DNA of 64,000 bases from Ganoderma boninense (lineage: Eukaryota > Basidiomycota > Agaricomycetes > Polyporales > Polyporaceae). The DNA lies in the NCBI GenBank assembly GCA_002900995.3, contig CM035308.1:496001-560000 (forward strand). Reading direction: 5' to 3'. The position numbers and the translations under genes were made by a program. Shown here piece by piece: positions 1 to 13,014 of the stretch. Numbering within the stretch: position 1 is the stretch's first letter; every line of letters starts with the position of its first letter. The notes under the pieces were generated by a model, which was not told the origin of the DNA, did not search any database, and saw only the letters and a program-made list of their open reading frames with translations.

Positions 1-413
1 GTGTAGACAGACTGTCTGTTGCGGAAATCCAGGACCATACAGTACGTACTCACTAGCAGGCCTTCGAATTCTCTGTAGAACTTGAGATGCCTCGGCCTCC
101 TGCCCTGAAGGCCATGCTGAGGAAGCGTTTTGCGATCTAAAAATGTAATATTAAATCCAGAGTGCATTAGAACACACCGCAATAAGTACGTCCTGGTTTC
201 CGTGATGCATAGCACGTTAGGCTGGTGGTTGAAAGAAAGCGCTGTTCCAACTGTGCACGAGCAGCGCTAACAGGGCGCTTAGGAAGAGAGGAAGCGCGCA
301 TGAATTGCCAAAGAGGGCACAAACGCTTCGCAAAGTTACTCCGCCGCCTCCACGTCCGCCTTTCCCGCTTTTTCCTACCTCCATCCAGCACCAGGTTCAT
401 TTCGGCTCGCAAC
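1..413 (+). promoter_or_regulatory. Upstream region of the CAF1/POP2 gene
   Basis: This stretch lies before the first supported start codon. No exon of a neighbouring gene is recognisable in it. It presumably holds the promoter and 5' leader of the deadenylase gene. A pyrimidine-rich tract at about 340-385 lies just before the start codon, as is common in basidiomycete leaders. No specific element can be named. Confidence 0.4.
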
Positions 414-1933
414 ATGTCACGAATACGGGATGTGTGGGCACCCAACCTCGAGACGGAGATGGCGAACATCCGAGACCTCATCGAGCAGTACCCCTACATC
501 GCAATGGTCCGAACCAGTCTCCCATTGTCCACCCCACCTCGTGCCTCTGGCTCACACTCGTTGCTATGCTTCTGTTCTGCATATAGGACACCGAATTCCC
601 TGGAGTCGTCGCGCGTCCAATAGGAGCATTCAAAACGTCGTCGGACTACCACTACCAGACCATGCGGTGTAATGTCGACCTCCTCAAGATCATCCAGGTC
701 GGACTCACGCTCGCGGACGAGAAGGGCAACTTCCCACAGGAGGTCTCAACATGGCAATTCAACTTCACGTTCAGTGCCAGGTACGTAACTTACTCCCGTC
801 TGTCCCACCTTATCCGCCCCCGCCCCTTCTCTTCCTGCACTCCTCATGTTGGGAACGGTTGCTTACGTAATCGAAATCGTTCGCAGCGAGGATATGTTTG
901 CCCCCGAGTCCATTGATTTACTCCAGAAGTCGGGCATCGATCTGCAGAGGCACGAGGAGATGGGGATCGAACCAAACGACTTTGCCGAGCTAATGATTAC
1001 GTCTGGCCTGGTCTTGACCCCCGACACAAAGTGGATCTCGTTTCACAGGTGAGCCTTAGCCGGATAATGTAGCTTGATCGACCCCCAGCCTACCGTGGGC
1101 GTCGCGGGAACGAGGCACGGCAGACACGTTTGCTAGTGCTGGGCCGCGGGAGCTCGTTGGCCGCCGGTGTTATCGCGTCTGCTACGTCTGATGAGGTGCA
1201 GACTTCGATGGTTGACGCAAATTACCTGTTCTGTCGACAGTGGCTACGATTTCGGGTACTTTGTCAAGCTGCTGACCGGCCAGTCATTACCAACGAACGA
1301 GGAGACGTTCTTCGACACCCTCCACACATGGTTCCCGACCATCTACGACATCAAGTTCGTCATGCGGTCGTGCAAGGTCCTCAAGGGGGGCCTGCAGGAC
1401 GTCGCGGACGACCTCGGGGTGCGTTCACATGCCATCGTCTCGGCCCTTACGGCAGCTGCTCACACTCGCAACGTGTCCGTCCACCGCCCCCGTCGCAGGT
1501 GGTGCGAATAGGCCCGTCCCACCAGGCCGGCTCCGACTCGCTCCTCACCGCGTCCACGTTCTTCAGGATGCGCGAGGAGTACTTCGGCGACACGCTCGAC
1601 GACCCCGAGCTCGGCGGCAAGCTCTACGGCCTCGGCCAGACGTTCACCCTCCAGAACGGCGTCGCCGAGACCGTCCGCGCAGGCACGGCCGCGACGATTG
1701 CCGAGCGCGAGGACCGCGCCGGGCCCTCGCTCGTCCTGGGCGGCCGCGAGGCCCACAACCAGACCCCAGGGCCCGCGGGCCCGCCGGGGCACGGCGTCAT
1801 GGGAATGGGCGGCGCGCTGACGACGCCCGTCATGGCAGGCGCGATGCCCGCGCAGATGCCGACGACACCGTACGGGCCCATGGCGAACGGGCCGTACATG
1901 CGCACCCCTATTGGCGTGGGGGGTGGTCGATAG
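414..1933 (+). CDS. POP2: CCR4-NOT deadenylase subunit CAF1/POP2
   Basis: This is the 3'-5' poly(A) exonuclease of the CCR4-NOT complex, which shortens mRNA tails in the cytoplasm. Five exons (414-506, 587-780, 887-1048, 1241-1418, 1499-1933) join in phase into 353 residues with no frame problem. The DEDD-type catalytic residues are visible: Asp and Glu in DTEFPG (about residues 32-34), Asp in GYDFGYF (about 153), and His and Asp in HQAGSDS (about 217 and 222). Conserved blocks such as FSEDMF-like and WFPTIYDIKF support orthology. The catalytic domain fills residues 1 to about 260. A Gly/Pro/Met-rich tail follows that is longer than in animal CNOT7 (about 285 aa) and is typical of fungi. The ATG at 414 gives the family N-terminus RIRDVWAPNLETE. 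The four introns are 80-192 nt. Confidence 0.96.
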
Positions 1934-4900
1934 GCGTTAGGAAGGATCATGCTGTCTGGGCCCAGTGGGAGAATCGACGAGAGTGGAGACTCAGAGGGGC
2001 CTGGCTGGAGAGCGTGACGGTGGCAGCCCGTGGCAGGTCTCCAGATACAGGATGCCGGGGGGTGGCTGATGCGTGGGGGAGCGGTGGAGTGTTGTTTACA
2101 TGGATGCCGCACGGACGGTCCTGTGCGATGTACGATTTTGAGGATGGTTGTGTATTGGCTTGCAGTCTTGTCCGTCCATTGTTGTTGTCCTTGCAGCTCT
2201 GCACCCGTGTTTCTTCCGCAATATTGCATGTCGTGTCATGATTTGCGTTCAGGGTGTGTTCTAGACGCAAGCGTATGAAGGCACTCGCAGCGGCTGTGGG
2301 AAGGCGCGAGCTCGAAGACGAGCAAGACCTGGGCTTCGCCTTGCTTTGGACCTGTGGCCAGGGCCTATACATGCGATCCTGCTACTTCTAGACCCCTCCA
2401 GCACCACCCGTTATGTAGGCACGACCATCACCAGATGCGGACATGTTCTCTCGCCAATCGCTACCGCAGTGGTTCGTCGCGCCCCTGTACGAACCATCTG
2501 ACAGCCAAGATGACAGTACGTCGACATCGAAGCAGCCGCGGCAAGCCTGCCTGCAGCCCCGGGTCCACACGAGCAGCGTCCTCGAGACATAAAGCGTGGC
2601 CCCGGCCGCATCCGCACCGCCGTGGATGGAAGGGAAGGCCCATGGCGGCAGAGAAGGCGAACGCAGGCGAGCGGATCATCCACCTCCCCACCACCACGCA
2701 GGATTGTCGCGGCGGCCGTGAGGCATGTGGGGCGACTCCGAGCCTCCACCCGAGCGGCTTGCTGCTTCGTGCCATTTCCTGCTGCTGCTGTTGTGATCTG
2801 CATGCACGTCTCTAGAGTCTCTGTCTCTGCCGGGCCCCTATCGCACCCTATCGTGCGTACTCGCGCTCGCCGCACCGTCGGCGGGGATAATGATGTGCGT
2901 GCCCGTCTGGGCTGCTCTCGAGATCGGAGAAGAGAAGCGCGCCGTGCCTCTGCAGGCTGCGGTACGGCCTGTGGTCCGCTACTGGCACTACTGCCATTAT
3001 GGCTGGGGAAGGCGGCGCTGGCCACAACCAGCCGACGCGCCGCGGGGCTCGTGCGGGCTGCTGGCGAGCGAGAAGCTCGATAGAAGCGGGCATAGGCTAG
3101 GACGCACGGAGAAGGGCTTCATTGTATAGGTTTTAGCACCGCGTGTCTGACAGGATCAATGCGAGCCTTGCGAGGATAAGGCATAGGAGCTGGCAGCGAA
3201 GCTAGCTCTGAACCTGAAGAGAACGGGAGGCTAGAGCTCGAGCTTCGTCGACGCCGGACTCCTTGATCAGGCCCAGGGTCGCGTCGCAATTGTGCCCCGG
3301 CGTGGTGGACGAGAGAGCTTGTCATTGGTCGTGCCAACGATGCGTGCATCTATCGCACCTGCGCTGAAACTCGGAAGGCGGCCGTCGGCGGTCATGAGCG
3401 GCGGCAGGACCCTGGATAGAGGAGATATTAAAGCGGCTGCGAGAGATGAGCAAAGCCACCGCAGTGGTGGTGGCTTCTGCGTGCACAGAGCGGAGCAGTA
3501 GCCCTCTTCTTTGCGGAGTGTGGTCTCGTCCCGGCGCGACACTACGCGACGAAGAGCGAGCCGAACGCCAGCACGCACCGTAGTCCGACTCACACGAGCC
3601 TTGAGCCGGTTCTGGCGGGCAAGGGTTCGGGTCGCCATCCGTTCGTTATACGTCTTACGCTCACGCTCAGACTCGACGCCCTGCACTCGTGGATATGTCA
3701 GGACGCCGACATATGAAGTTGCGGGGGGTCGTACTGCATCTGTCCTTCAAGAACACTGAAACGCCGCCCTGACGTATGTGGTGAGTGCCGCCCCCGAGGG
3801 GATAAGGTACAGTGTGCGACCATGATCGCCGGCGATACAACCATGGTTCAGCTCGAGCCCATGGAGGCGACGTCAACGTGAGGCTCTTGGACACATCTGA
3901 CGAGCCGATGTGTCATGTGTTCGCACTCTCCTGGGAGCGGCCGGGTCGCCAGAGCATGTCGGGTGCGAATGGCCCGTTTGAGGTGGCCCAGCTCGCCCAG
4001 CATGATCTGGTGGATAGCGGGCAGGCGTGCATTCGCGGTCACGGAATCTAGGAGCGCTATCTGGAAGCGGTAGGCGTGTGTACGGAATGCGAATCGATGC
4101 GCGAGGACGTACCCTCGGACTGATGGGATTCGTCCCCATTCGAGGGAACGTGGGAGGGCCCTGACGTCGTACTGCGCGCTCTACGAGCCCTTCGGACGGG
4201 ACGCCCTCGAAGGCGCGGGCTACACGGAGCCGCTGGGAGGCGGCCATTGGGCAGACGGGGAGATAGGCACCAGGGATGGGCCGATGGGCTCCCACCTTGG
4301 CGAGAAGATGAGAGTGGTTGGAAGGGCGGCGAGAACGATGGGCCGGAATACGCACCTTAACGGTTGAGCTTGCCTGTCTATTTCGGGCAGCTCTCTGCCA
4401 GGAAGCGCGGCGGGAGCGGATGTCGCATTGAACGCGAGACGACGTCGCCGTAAGTTCACGGAGGAAATCTAAGGTTTGATCCAACAGGCCAGTGCGGATC
4501 TCGGTGGTCGCCGTCGAGCAAGGTTGGAAGTTATTCATGCGGGGGAGAAGCGTCGTAGGCCAAGAATACGCCGCTGTATGAACGCGGGATGGTCGGGCTG
4601 AGTTTCGAACATGCCGCATCCGGCAGCTCTGAACACCACCACGCTTTCGAGTACGTCTTCTGGCGCTGAGGGGGACGTTCCTGCACGCCAGATGCAGTCA
4701 ATGCGGCGCAGGCTCGACTTTGAAACTCGCCCTCCCTCGCCGACAGTGGGCACGGTGCGGATGGCCAAGATATGCAACACATGGCAGGGCATGCAGCCGA
4801 CGCGGAAGAACGGTGGTGCAGGGCCCTGTATAAGGGATGGAGGGCGTTCCGGGGCGTCCGTGGAGGTGGGGCCCGCTGATTCGGAGGGCGCGGATAGGCG

Positions 4901-5882
4901 TGGAAAAGGGCGATGGCCATGGCCGGGTCGAGGAGTGGACGAGTGGGAGTGCGCAGCGGGAGAGGACAGGTAGCGAGATCGGACATGAGGGGTGAGTCAT
5001 GGGAAGCAGGCGGGGGCGCACGGGGCGAGAGGAGGGAGATTCAGGCGTAGGGGAGCCCGAGGAAGCTGGCGATGCGTGGAAGGCTGGAAGCGTAGGCGAC
5101 CGCGGTTGGGGACGGTGGGGCATTCAGTGTGCGTTCCCTCTGGCCGGACCGCGCATCTGCACGCTCAAGGTTTGTGTTCGAGGCAGATTTCGCGGGCCTC
5201 GGACGGATTAGCACCGCTATTGGACACGTATTTCAATTCATACACAGCGGAGACGCGGACGATGGGAAACGACGCACTTCTCTCGGATCCTCCCAATGAA
5301 CAGCGCTTGGCCGCTGCTGGCACCGCACGCTCGCTGCAAACTGGCTTCCGGCGAGCAGGGCGCGGCCCTGGCAATATTGCGCCGTCGAGGGGCCGAAGGG
5401 CTTCCGTGGCATACGAGGAGAGCTGAGGGCGGAGTCGGCTGGGAACCTGGCAACCTTGTACACCCGAAGTTGCGCAGATTACGACACAGCCAGGGCGGTG
5501 ACGCGCCATGGCCACTGGAGGCCTGCGTTTGTCGAAGCCGCGGCGGCGTCGTGCGAGCACGCGGCGGGGGTCGTGCGTAGGATAGAATGAATATTTTTCC
5601 GAGGGGTGTGTGTATGCGCCGGTGAGCGGGCAGAAGAGGCGGGATCGGGGGGATCTGGGAGGAGGCCCGGGAAGGGAGCCCGATCTCAGACTTGGGCGAC
5701 TGAGCGAGGGCGTGAGTGCGAGCGCGGCGGCTGATTCCACAAGTCAGACTCTTCTCGCTCAAAAGCCGGCCTGTCCTCTGCCCTCATCCGTCTCACTCCC
5801 GGACGCCTCATCTGCGGCCGCCTTCTCCCTCCACACCCCCGCACCGGCCCCCAGTAGATGCGAAGCACCCGTCTCGTGCACC
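1934..5882. other. Gene-poor stretch, 3.9 kb
   Basis: The beginning is the 3' UTR of CAF1 and the end is the 5' region of the CENP-B-type gene. In between I see only GC-rich open frames with arginine/serine/alanine-rich, family-less translations on both strands. These are typical of random frames in GC-rich DNA. A stretch on the minus strand around 3850-4220 stays open and has a less biased composition, but I recognise no domain and no clear splice structure. It could be a degenerate gene, a non-coding RNA or plain spacer. Confidence 0.5.
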
Positions 5883-7888
5883 ATGGACACCGCCCAGCAG
5901 TACTCGAGCCTCGTGTATCATCTCCAACAACCTCACGTCCCTCACCTCCCCCCGCACGCGATCTCCAACTCCGCTCCCCGCCAGGCCTTGCACCACGACA
6001 TGCCTTGGCCACCAGCCCAGCATTCTGCCCTCGCCGTCTCCGCCTCCGCCCCCTCCGTTCACGTCCAGATGCCTCTTACGATGTCTCAAGCTCAAAATCA
6101 CGTCGATTACGCCTCTTCTTCAGCACAACAGCAATCGTACCTGTCCCACCACATCCCAAACCCCTCAGCAGCATCCCTTTCTTCCCCGACCGCCGTCGAT
6201 CCCAGTTCCTCTTCTCAGGCCCTGGGCTTCGACTCCCAAGTCGAGGGCAGCATTGGCCCAGATAGAGGTCTCGCTCGCAGGCGTTTCCGCATGCACGAGA
6301 GGGTCCATAGCCAGGGTGACCTGCCGGAATATGCGTCTCTGTCGCAGTCTTATGGCGTTCGTCCCATTTTTTCTCTCTCCTCCTTATGTGCCACTCAGTG
6401 TCCTTATATGCGCGCAGCACCCTCAAGCTCCCCCTCATTTCAGTCCTCAGGAAGGCTCTCGTCCCCATTCTCCCGCAGCACATGTTGCCTATCACCTCTC
6501 TGACCCGACCCAATCCGCCATGTCCAATGCGGATGCGTACGGTCAACAGCCCCGCACTGAATGGGGTCGTATTTTTCCCCAGACTCAGTCCCGTTCAGCA
6601 TCCGGGTCTGCAGCTTCCGCTTCGTCCAATCCTCGTTCAGCTTCGCCTGCCCTCAGCGTGGCTTCTGCCCTCACTTCAGTATCCTCAGCGTCGAACTCGC
6701 AGTTGTTCACCGTAGAGTCGCCTGTCCGCAAAGGTCCGTCTCTGACCCGCAGGGACAGAAAGAAGCGTCTCTACAACATCGATCGCTACAAGATCTGTAT
6801 CGCTGCTCAGGAACACCCGGGCATGAAACAGGAGGACATCGCCTCTCTGTTCGGCGTCGAGCGCAGCACCGTCAGCAAAATCCTCAAGCAGAAGGCTCGC
6901 TGGTTGAGCGTCTCGCCCAACGAGAAGGTTCTCGTCGCCAAGCTCAGGTATACTTTGCACTCCGCTCCTGCATCGCTCGTTCATACGCTGACATCTTGCA
7001 AGGCCCTCGAAGTTCCCTATGCTGGAAGGCCGTCTCGAGGACTGGGTCAAGAACGCTTCCAAAGCTGGCAAGGTCCTGACGGACCAGCTGCTCCGGAAAA
7101 AGGCGCGGGAGTTCGGTGACGCCATGGGTTTCACGCAGGACAAGTTCAAGGCGAGCTCGGGCTGGCTCGAGAACTTCAAGCATCGCCACGGAATCCGGCG
7201 CGGAGTCTGGTACGGCAACGGCACCCTCGATCAAAAATATCGCGCATACGCAAGCGACTTCGTACCCGACGTGCCAGAGCCTATCATTCCCTTCCCGGGC
7301 ACCCCGCCGCCAATTAAGGAAGACCGTGGCTACAACGATCCCATCGACACCGACGACGAAGGCGATGCCCAGGCACTCGCTGCCGCTGAGGACGAGAACA
7401 TTCCCCCTACGGGCCTGCAGGGCATGCAGTCCTCCCTCGGCCTCATCCCGGACCCGTGGGCTAAGCCCATCGAGCCGGAGAGCTCACGCGCCGACCAGTC
7501 CGTCGTCCACTCCTTCGGTTCCTCCAGTCCGACCCACCTCACCTACCCCTCCTCCTACGATGGCGCTCCTGCCGTGGGTGCGGACCCCATGTCGATGGAC
7601 ATGCAGGCGGGCTCTGCCGCCGACGAAGCGCACGGGAACGAGGTGGCGCTGATGTCGTACGCGCCGGAGATGGTGCCCACGATCGAGGTCATGGACGACC
7701 GCGAGGCTGAGCTTTGCCTCCAAAAGCTGCTCGTGTACCTCAAGGAGAAGCAGGGCGAGCTGGACGTTGAGCCCGAGATCTGGGCCAACATGTTCTCCAT
7801 CCAGAAGAAGATCTTCACTAAGGTCACCGGTGGCCCTTATACCCAGGCCCCTCTCCAGCTGAGCCTGCCGAGGTCAGCAGCGTCGTAG
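5883..7888 (+). CDS. CENP-B/ARS-binding-type HTH DNA-binding protein
   Basis: Three exons (5883-6356, 6418-6947, 7003-7888) join in phase into 629 residues. Residues 1 to about 265 are low-complexity (Ser, Gln, His, Pro), as in many nuclear regulators. A psq/CENP-B-type N-terminal helix-turn-helix follows at about 268-320 (YNIDRYKICIAAQEHPGM, then DIASLFGVERSTVSKIL). A CENPB-type second HTH lies at about 335-400 (LEDWVKNASKAG, LLRKKAREFGDAMG, ASSGWLENFKHRHGI). This pair matches Tc5/pogo-type transposases and yeast Abp1/Cbh proteins. No DDE transposase core follows. The C-terminal 220 residues are acidic and end in a helical segment (ELCLQKLLVYLKEKQGEL). It is therefore best read as a domesticated, chromatin-binding or transcription-regulating protein. 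Target sites cannot be inferred. The start at 5883 is the first ATG in good context, but the frame is open further upstream. Confidence 0.88.
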
Positions 7889-9175
7889 GCGCCCGTTGCG
7901 TCGACTCGCGCAGGCGCGTGGTGTCGGTGTATACGGTTGGGCGCGCCCGCACGGACTGTCGCTTCCCATGCTCGCTTTCTGGGCGTGGGGCCGGCTTGGT
8001 GTTGCACTCGCGTCGGCTGTGCCCGACGTCGAGTAGATTTGTATGACGAAAACCTTAACCTTCTGCAGTGGGCTTCGAACTTTTCTTTCCTCATCATGTT
8101 GGGCTCTCTTGACGATTCTTCTTGCACATGGACTTGTCACCGTCATCCATCATCATGCATCATTCACGTCCCGGTCCTCATCTCTCAGTCTCGGTTTCGC
8201 ATACTCGTACTCGTATACGCATTGGCCAGCCATCATTCCCCACTCTGTCCGCTACCCGTTATTGAATGCACATAGCATGTCACGTCTGCATCTCCCCAGC
8301 ATTTTCCCCTACTCCCCTGCCCCCTTCACGTTACGCATCCTCGTCCTTAGTATGAGACTCTCCCAAGTTTCCATCCCAGCTCCCCTCCCCCAAACTCGTC
8401 ATTGTCATTTCCGTCAGTCACCGTTCACGTTCACACTTCCTCATCAGCATGCATCGTCCACACTGTTCCACTACCACGCCACATGTTTCTCATCACATGT
8501 CTTCCCTAGCAAGCAGGGTTCCCAATACCCCAACGTCTGTGTTTCTGCCACTCATCATCATGCATATATCCCTCATCGCAGCACGTTTCTCGGTTATTAC
8601 GAATCATCATTACCCCCCATCCACGCACCGAACCATACCTTCCTGTACATTCATACATCAAATCGCTGTCACGTTGTCCATCGCTTTGTTTATGGCATTC
8701 TGCAATGCAATGCATTCGAGCCATCGCTCGCAACGTAAACGTAGGGCCGACACCGTACACACTTCTCCGCCGCCGTGTCCGAATCCGAGGACATAGGAGG
8801 ACTAAGGTATGTGGCATACGACGTACGACATCCGGTACCGCCTTCGGGCAGGTTGCATGGGAAACCGCCGGGACTAGTCCGCCAAAAGGCTGGCGACGGA
8901 GCGATGGGGCGCGATGGATGTTGCGTATGGAGGTCCCACAACAGCCCTGATGGCACAAACTACCGAGCGCTCCGACATCGAACTGACAGGTTCCCAGCTC
9001 GTAAACCATCCGCGCGGAGCCGCTGCTCTGTTTATGCGCCAATCCTTCACATTCGAAGCGGATCGTGTTGGGAACTAGGTAGAGAATGCCGTGAGCATGA
9101 CGAGAGAGGGGCACACGGGGAGAGCAGGCGCACTTGGGTAGCCTAGAAGATCGCCAAGGGGCGGAGGAGAGTGCG
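7889..9175. other. Convergent intergenic region, pyrimidine-rich
   Basis: This is the space between two convergent genes. The + strand from about 8050 to 8730 is strongly C/T-rich with many CATCAT/CTCATC motifs. It keeps a 231-codon frame open (8043-8738), but the translation is Ser/His/Pro-rich, has no domain and looks like untranslated sequence. I read it as the long 3' UTR of the CENP-B-type gene plus spacer. Confidence 0.45.
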
Positions 9176-9985
9176 TCATGGCTTCTTGGGCTTTGTGGCC
9201 TTGGACTTCTCCGCCGACGACCTGCAGATAGCGTACAGATAGGGCGATTAGGGTCGGCCTCAATTGAGCTAGCTGCGCGCGCCGCAACCGAGGCCTGCGT
9301 GTTAAGTGGTAACGAGGCCGGCGCGCGACGCACCCTTCCATCGCCGCGTTCTTCATGATCGTGAGCTTCCCCGAGGACGCGGCGGCGGCGACCTGCTGCT
9401 CGATGCTCTTGCTGATCTTCGCGCTCAGCCCCTAGGAACAACACGCGCACACCACGCGTCAGCCCCGCGCACGCACCCCGTACGTATGCATTCCAGATGC
9501 GCGAGATTCGACGAGCCAGAACCGAGCTTACTGCAGCCCTCGGGCACTGCGTCGCGGTGCACGTACGCGGGTGCCTTTTCCGACGCTCGGCCGCCCGCAC
9601 GTTCCTCCCACCCATGATCACTGGGGCCCCCCTGGCTCGCGTCGGGGCTCCGCGGAGAAGGGGCGAGGGGGCGGTGGGAAGCACCGAGGGGCAGCCTAAG
9701 CCTCGCCAGCGCCAGCGCCAGGATCCGGGAGTCGCCAAGCGGGGTACAGTACATGTACATATGCATATGCAACGCAGGGCATTGCATGCGCTCGGGTACT
9801 CAGTGCTCAGTGCTGGGGGCCCGCCCACTCACCTTGTGCAGCGCAGCCTGCTTGACCGCCGCGGTCTTCTTGGGCGCAACGTACCGCTTGCCCTTCTTCG
9901 GGGCCGCCGCTGCCTTCTGGGCGTGCCGTGCGGATGCGTTTGAGCTCTTGCCCTTGGAGAGGCCCTTCGTCTGTCCTTGTACCAT
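9176..9985 (-). CDS. UPF0390 (DUF2462) small basic protein
   Basis: Three exons (9833-9985, 9334-9431, 9176-9221, read on the minus strand) join in phase into 98 residues. The protein is small, lysine/alanine-rich and starts MVQGQTKGLSKGK. It has the family signature KGKRYVAPKK in the middle and a C-terminal block with IEQQVAAAASSGKL. This matches the UPF0390 family (human C19orf53 and yeast relatives; DUF2462), whose members are small, very basic and thought to be nucleolar. The biochemical role is not established. The introns are 112 and 401 nt, the second being long for this window. The start codon at 9985 fits the family N-terminus. Confidence 0.88.
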
Positions 9986-12900
9986 GGTGTAGCACCTGCG
10001 CGGGAGTCGTGCGATCGGGAGAAGGCGTGGGCGGAGGCGGAGGCGGGGACGAAGGGGGCGGGAAACGGTGGTGTTGGTCCAGAGCAAAAACTGTCGACGT
10101 CGACTGAATGCGGCAGCAAAGACGCTCGACCGAGCTGTCCGATTGACCCTAACCTCGAGGCACCATGCTGTGCCTTGCTCGATTTGGGGTGTGACGCACG
10201 CAAAACGTTTAATTGTGTCGAGGCGCAGTTGCCACGGCTTGTGCTTGGCTTTCGCTTGCTCTAGGTCACGCCTATCCCAGGCTAAGCGTACCAAGCGAGC
10301 CTGGCGACTGGGTGCTGTAGAGAGGCCCCGTGGAGTCGGAAGTCATTGTCTCGACGGTGAGTGGTCGGTGTTGGGAGGCGCCGTTCGAATTGCGCATCCG
10401 AGTCCTCGAGGCCGTCGATTCGCATACTAACTCGCCGCTGTCCGCCTTCCAGGAGATGCGGCGCAACGCGCAAGAGTCCATAGCGACGATACTCTATTCT
10501 GACTCCAGAGCCTCATGGATGGGATTCTACCGTCATACAGCTCCGTCTATGTCGTTTATCCATTGTTCTAGGCAATGACACTAGGCAGCTCTACCAGAGG
10601 CGCACCAAAATGAAGCTACGGTTCCATACGAGCGAACTGCCCTCGAACTCCCGTCACCATTTGTATGCTTTCTTCTTTGTACATGAATTGTGGGTCCCAG
10701 ACCGTACCACTGGCAAGTGTAGCCCGGCCGCAACATCCGACCTTCCGAAAGGCATTGCCATGGGTATGACCCACGACTTTTTGAGGCCGTTATTACCTCT
10801 CGCTAACGCTTCCCACCAATTTCTTAGACTGGAACTGCCGAGGACACCGGTCCGTTCATTCAGAGCCAGCAATAATTTTTCTCGCTCCGCGGCATGCAGA
10901 CGGAGGAACTGAGATCAGCGGTGGAAAATCAGGGGGTCTGCTTGCCTCTTCACGACACCATATGCTCAACGCCTTACCTTACATTACTCTGTCTTGGTAT
11001 GTGCTTGCCTCTCTTCCATGCACTTCGAGTTAGGCCTCGAAATCCGATTTGACAGATGAACCTGCCCCAGCCGCCGTTCCCATCGATCACTTCTCCGCTG
11101 TATCTTAGAGTTCAGGTCCCCAGGATCGGATGCCTCCCGGAAAAAGGACGCCAGGCGGGCGGTGCGCGACGCCACAATCTCCCTAAGAATGTCTCTGACC
11201 TGCCCATGGTGGTTCAATTACCCCGAAGTGCGATGCAGGTCGATAATCTATCCTCGAACCTACCAGAGCCCTGGGTGCTCACACGCTCGCTCGACCCCGC
11301 TGCAGTTCAAGAACCTCACGGAAACGGACATTACATCGATTGGACACCACGCCTGCTGAACAGGTGTCGTCCGGTCCGCGATTCCTAGTACATCAGAGAC
11401 AGCGCGCTAGCGGTTCTTTCGGGGACGTCCTGAGGGAATCGCCTCGACGGCGTCGTCCCGCATCGTCCGAGTCAGGGCAGGAAAGTCGCTCTCGATGGTT
11501 TGGTGGGACTTTGTTTACTGTCCGGGTCCAATGCCCCTTTCTCACGCGCTCTTCACAGAAATCGGACGGACCAACATGTGCGCCATATGGCGCATAGCTA
11601 AAATCTGGGAACGCCTATTCATGCCCTGTCAAGGAGAATTGAGAACCGCCCTCTTCGGGTCCACAATATCACTTCCCCCGAAGACGGTGGACGCAAGGTT
11701 CTCCTTAGAATCCATCAGAGCCTTCGCGCAGGCGACCTTTTCGGGGAAGCCTAATGGCGCAATTCCAGGCTGCTGTGGGTGGCACTTGTGGTTACACGTC
11801 TGACGTCCCTCTCTGCTGCCCTGCTCACCCTTTCTGACTTTGCTGCTAACCGACCCCACTCGAGCATCCGCCCTAGCACCACCGCCCCCCAACGGCCGCC
11901 CATCCTGTCTCCGATGGTGCTGCCGACCAGCTCCTTCGCCCGTCCTCCAGCTAGCCGCCAGTGATCATGCCGCCGTCGACGATTGCCAACACCGCTGATG
12001 CTTCCCGCTTTGTCTCTCTGCCTACTCAATCAACGTGGCGCCTCAGCCTTATCGGAACCTTGTCGACTCGCTCGGTCGGTGTACGTCGAGTGTGCGACAG
12101 CTTGCTTGGTTCTGCCAATGGTCCTCCACTTCACGGCCACTCCATGGACGTCTCCTCAACATCGTGCTTGCACCATGGCAACGCAACGCCGCCAGCGGCT
12201 TCGGACTCGATACCATACCCGCCGTCGTCCAACCGCCTCCACTGGGGGCCTCACTTCCGCCGAGGTGACCAGTTGTGACAAGGGCCCAGATCGATGAGCG
12301 AGGCGCTGTTTTCTGGGCTCTGTGCCCCATTCTTCCGCTACGTCGCGAACGGCGGCAGACCAGATCATACCCTTTGGTTTTGTACCGCGCAGCTGTCCGC
12401 ATCTACGGCTCGGCATCGCTCTCAGGCTAAACACGGGCACATCGTCCTCATAGCCTACATCATCATTCTCAACGCAGGTATTTTTGCCACACCTCTTCCA
12501 TTCAGCTTCTAATCTCTCAATGTCCTCGCACTCGCATCCTTGAAGTATATGATCTCGCCGCCTTCTCTCTCGCCATGTTGTCTATTACCTTGCATGACGA
12601 AGCCTTCTGGTGGGGACTCAAACTCCGTCCGTAACTTGAGTACGTCTTGTACAGTAATCCCCGCTCAATAACACACCAGACCCCGACTTAGCCATAGACC
12701 AGAAGTACTAGTCTGGCCCCCGCTGCCCGGCGGTCTCTACCGCGGTGCATGGTGACAACAGCGCAAGCTTTGACTTCCTCCCTTTGTCCCCAAGGTCCGG
12801 ATAGTAGTTATGTGCGAATAATAGGGAGCTGTTTCATAGACAACATGAAGTACAATGTGCATGTCCGCGCATCTTGCGGATGTGGATGAGGTCGACCTCG

Positions 12901-13014
12901 GAATTCGGCGCACATCACTGGCTGGGCGTTTCTAAGCGCCCGCCCGGGAAACCCCGGCTGAGCAGCGGGCGTCCGAACAACACCTTGCTCGCCGTCCGCA
13001 ACGTTGGCCAAGCT
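9986..13014. other. Gene-poor stretch, 3.0 kb, possible degenerate gene
   Basis: Only short open frames occur here. Two patches on the + strand look a little more protein-like: about 10330-10578 (a frame containing LRIRVLEAVDSHTNSP) and about 11495-12480, which includes a hydrophobic segment (IVLIAYIIILNAGIFA) at about 12450-12490. Neither joins into a gene with a recognisable domain. They may be remnants of a decayed gene or poorly conserved lineage-specific exons. The part just before 13015 is the promoter of the NDUFA9 gene. Confidence 0.35.

Noticed and set aside
2354..3100. Overlapping long frames on both strands
   Set aside because: Open frames on both strands at once in GC-rich DNA with Arg/Ala/Ser-rich translations are a composition effect.
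8043..8738. Open frame of 231 codons on the + strand after the CENP-B-type gene
   Set aside because: The stretch is simply C/T-rich, so stops are rare. The translation is Ser/His/Pro-rich with no domain and poor codon bias.
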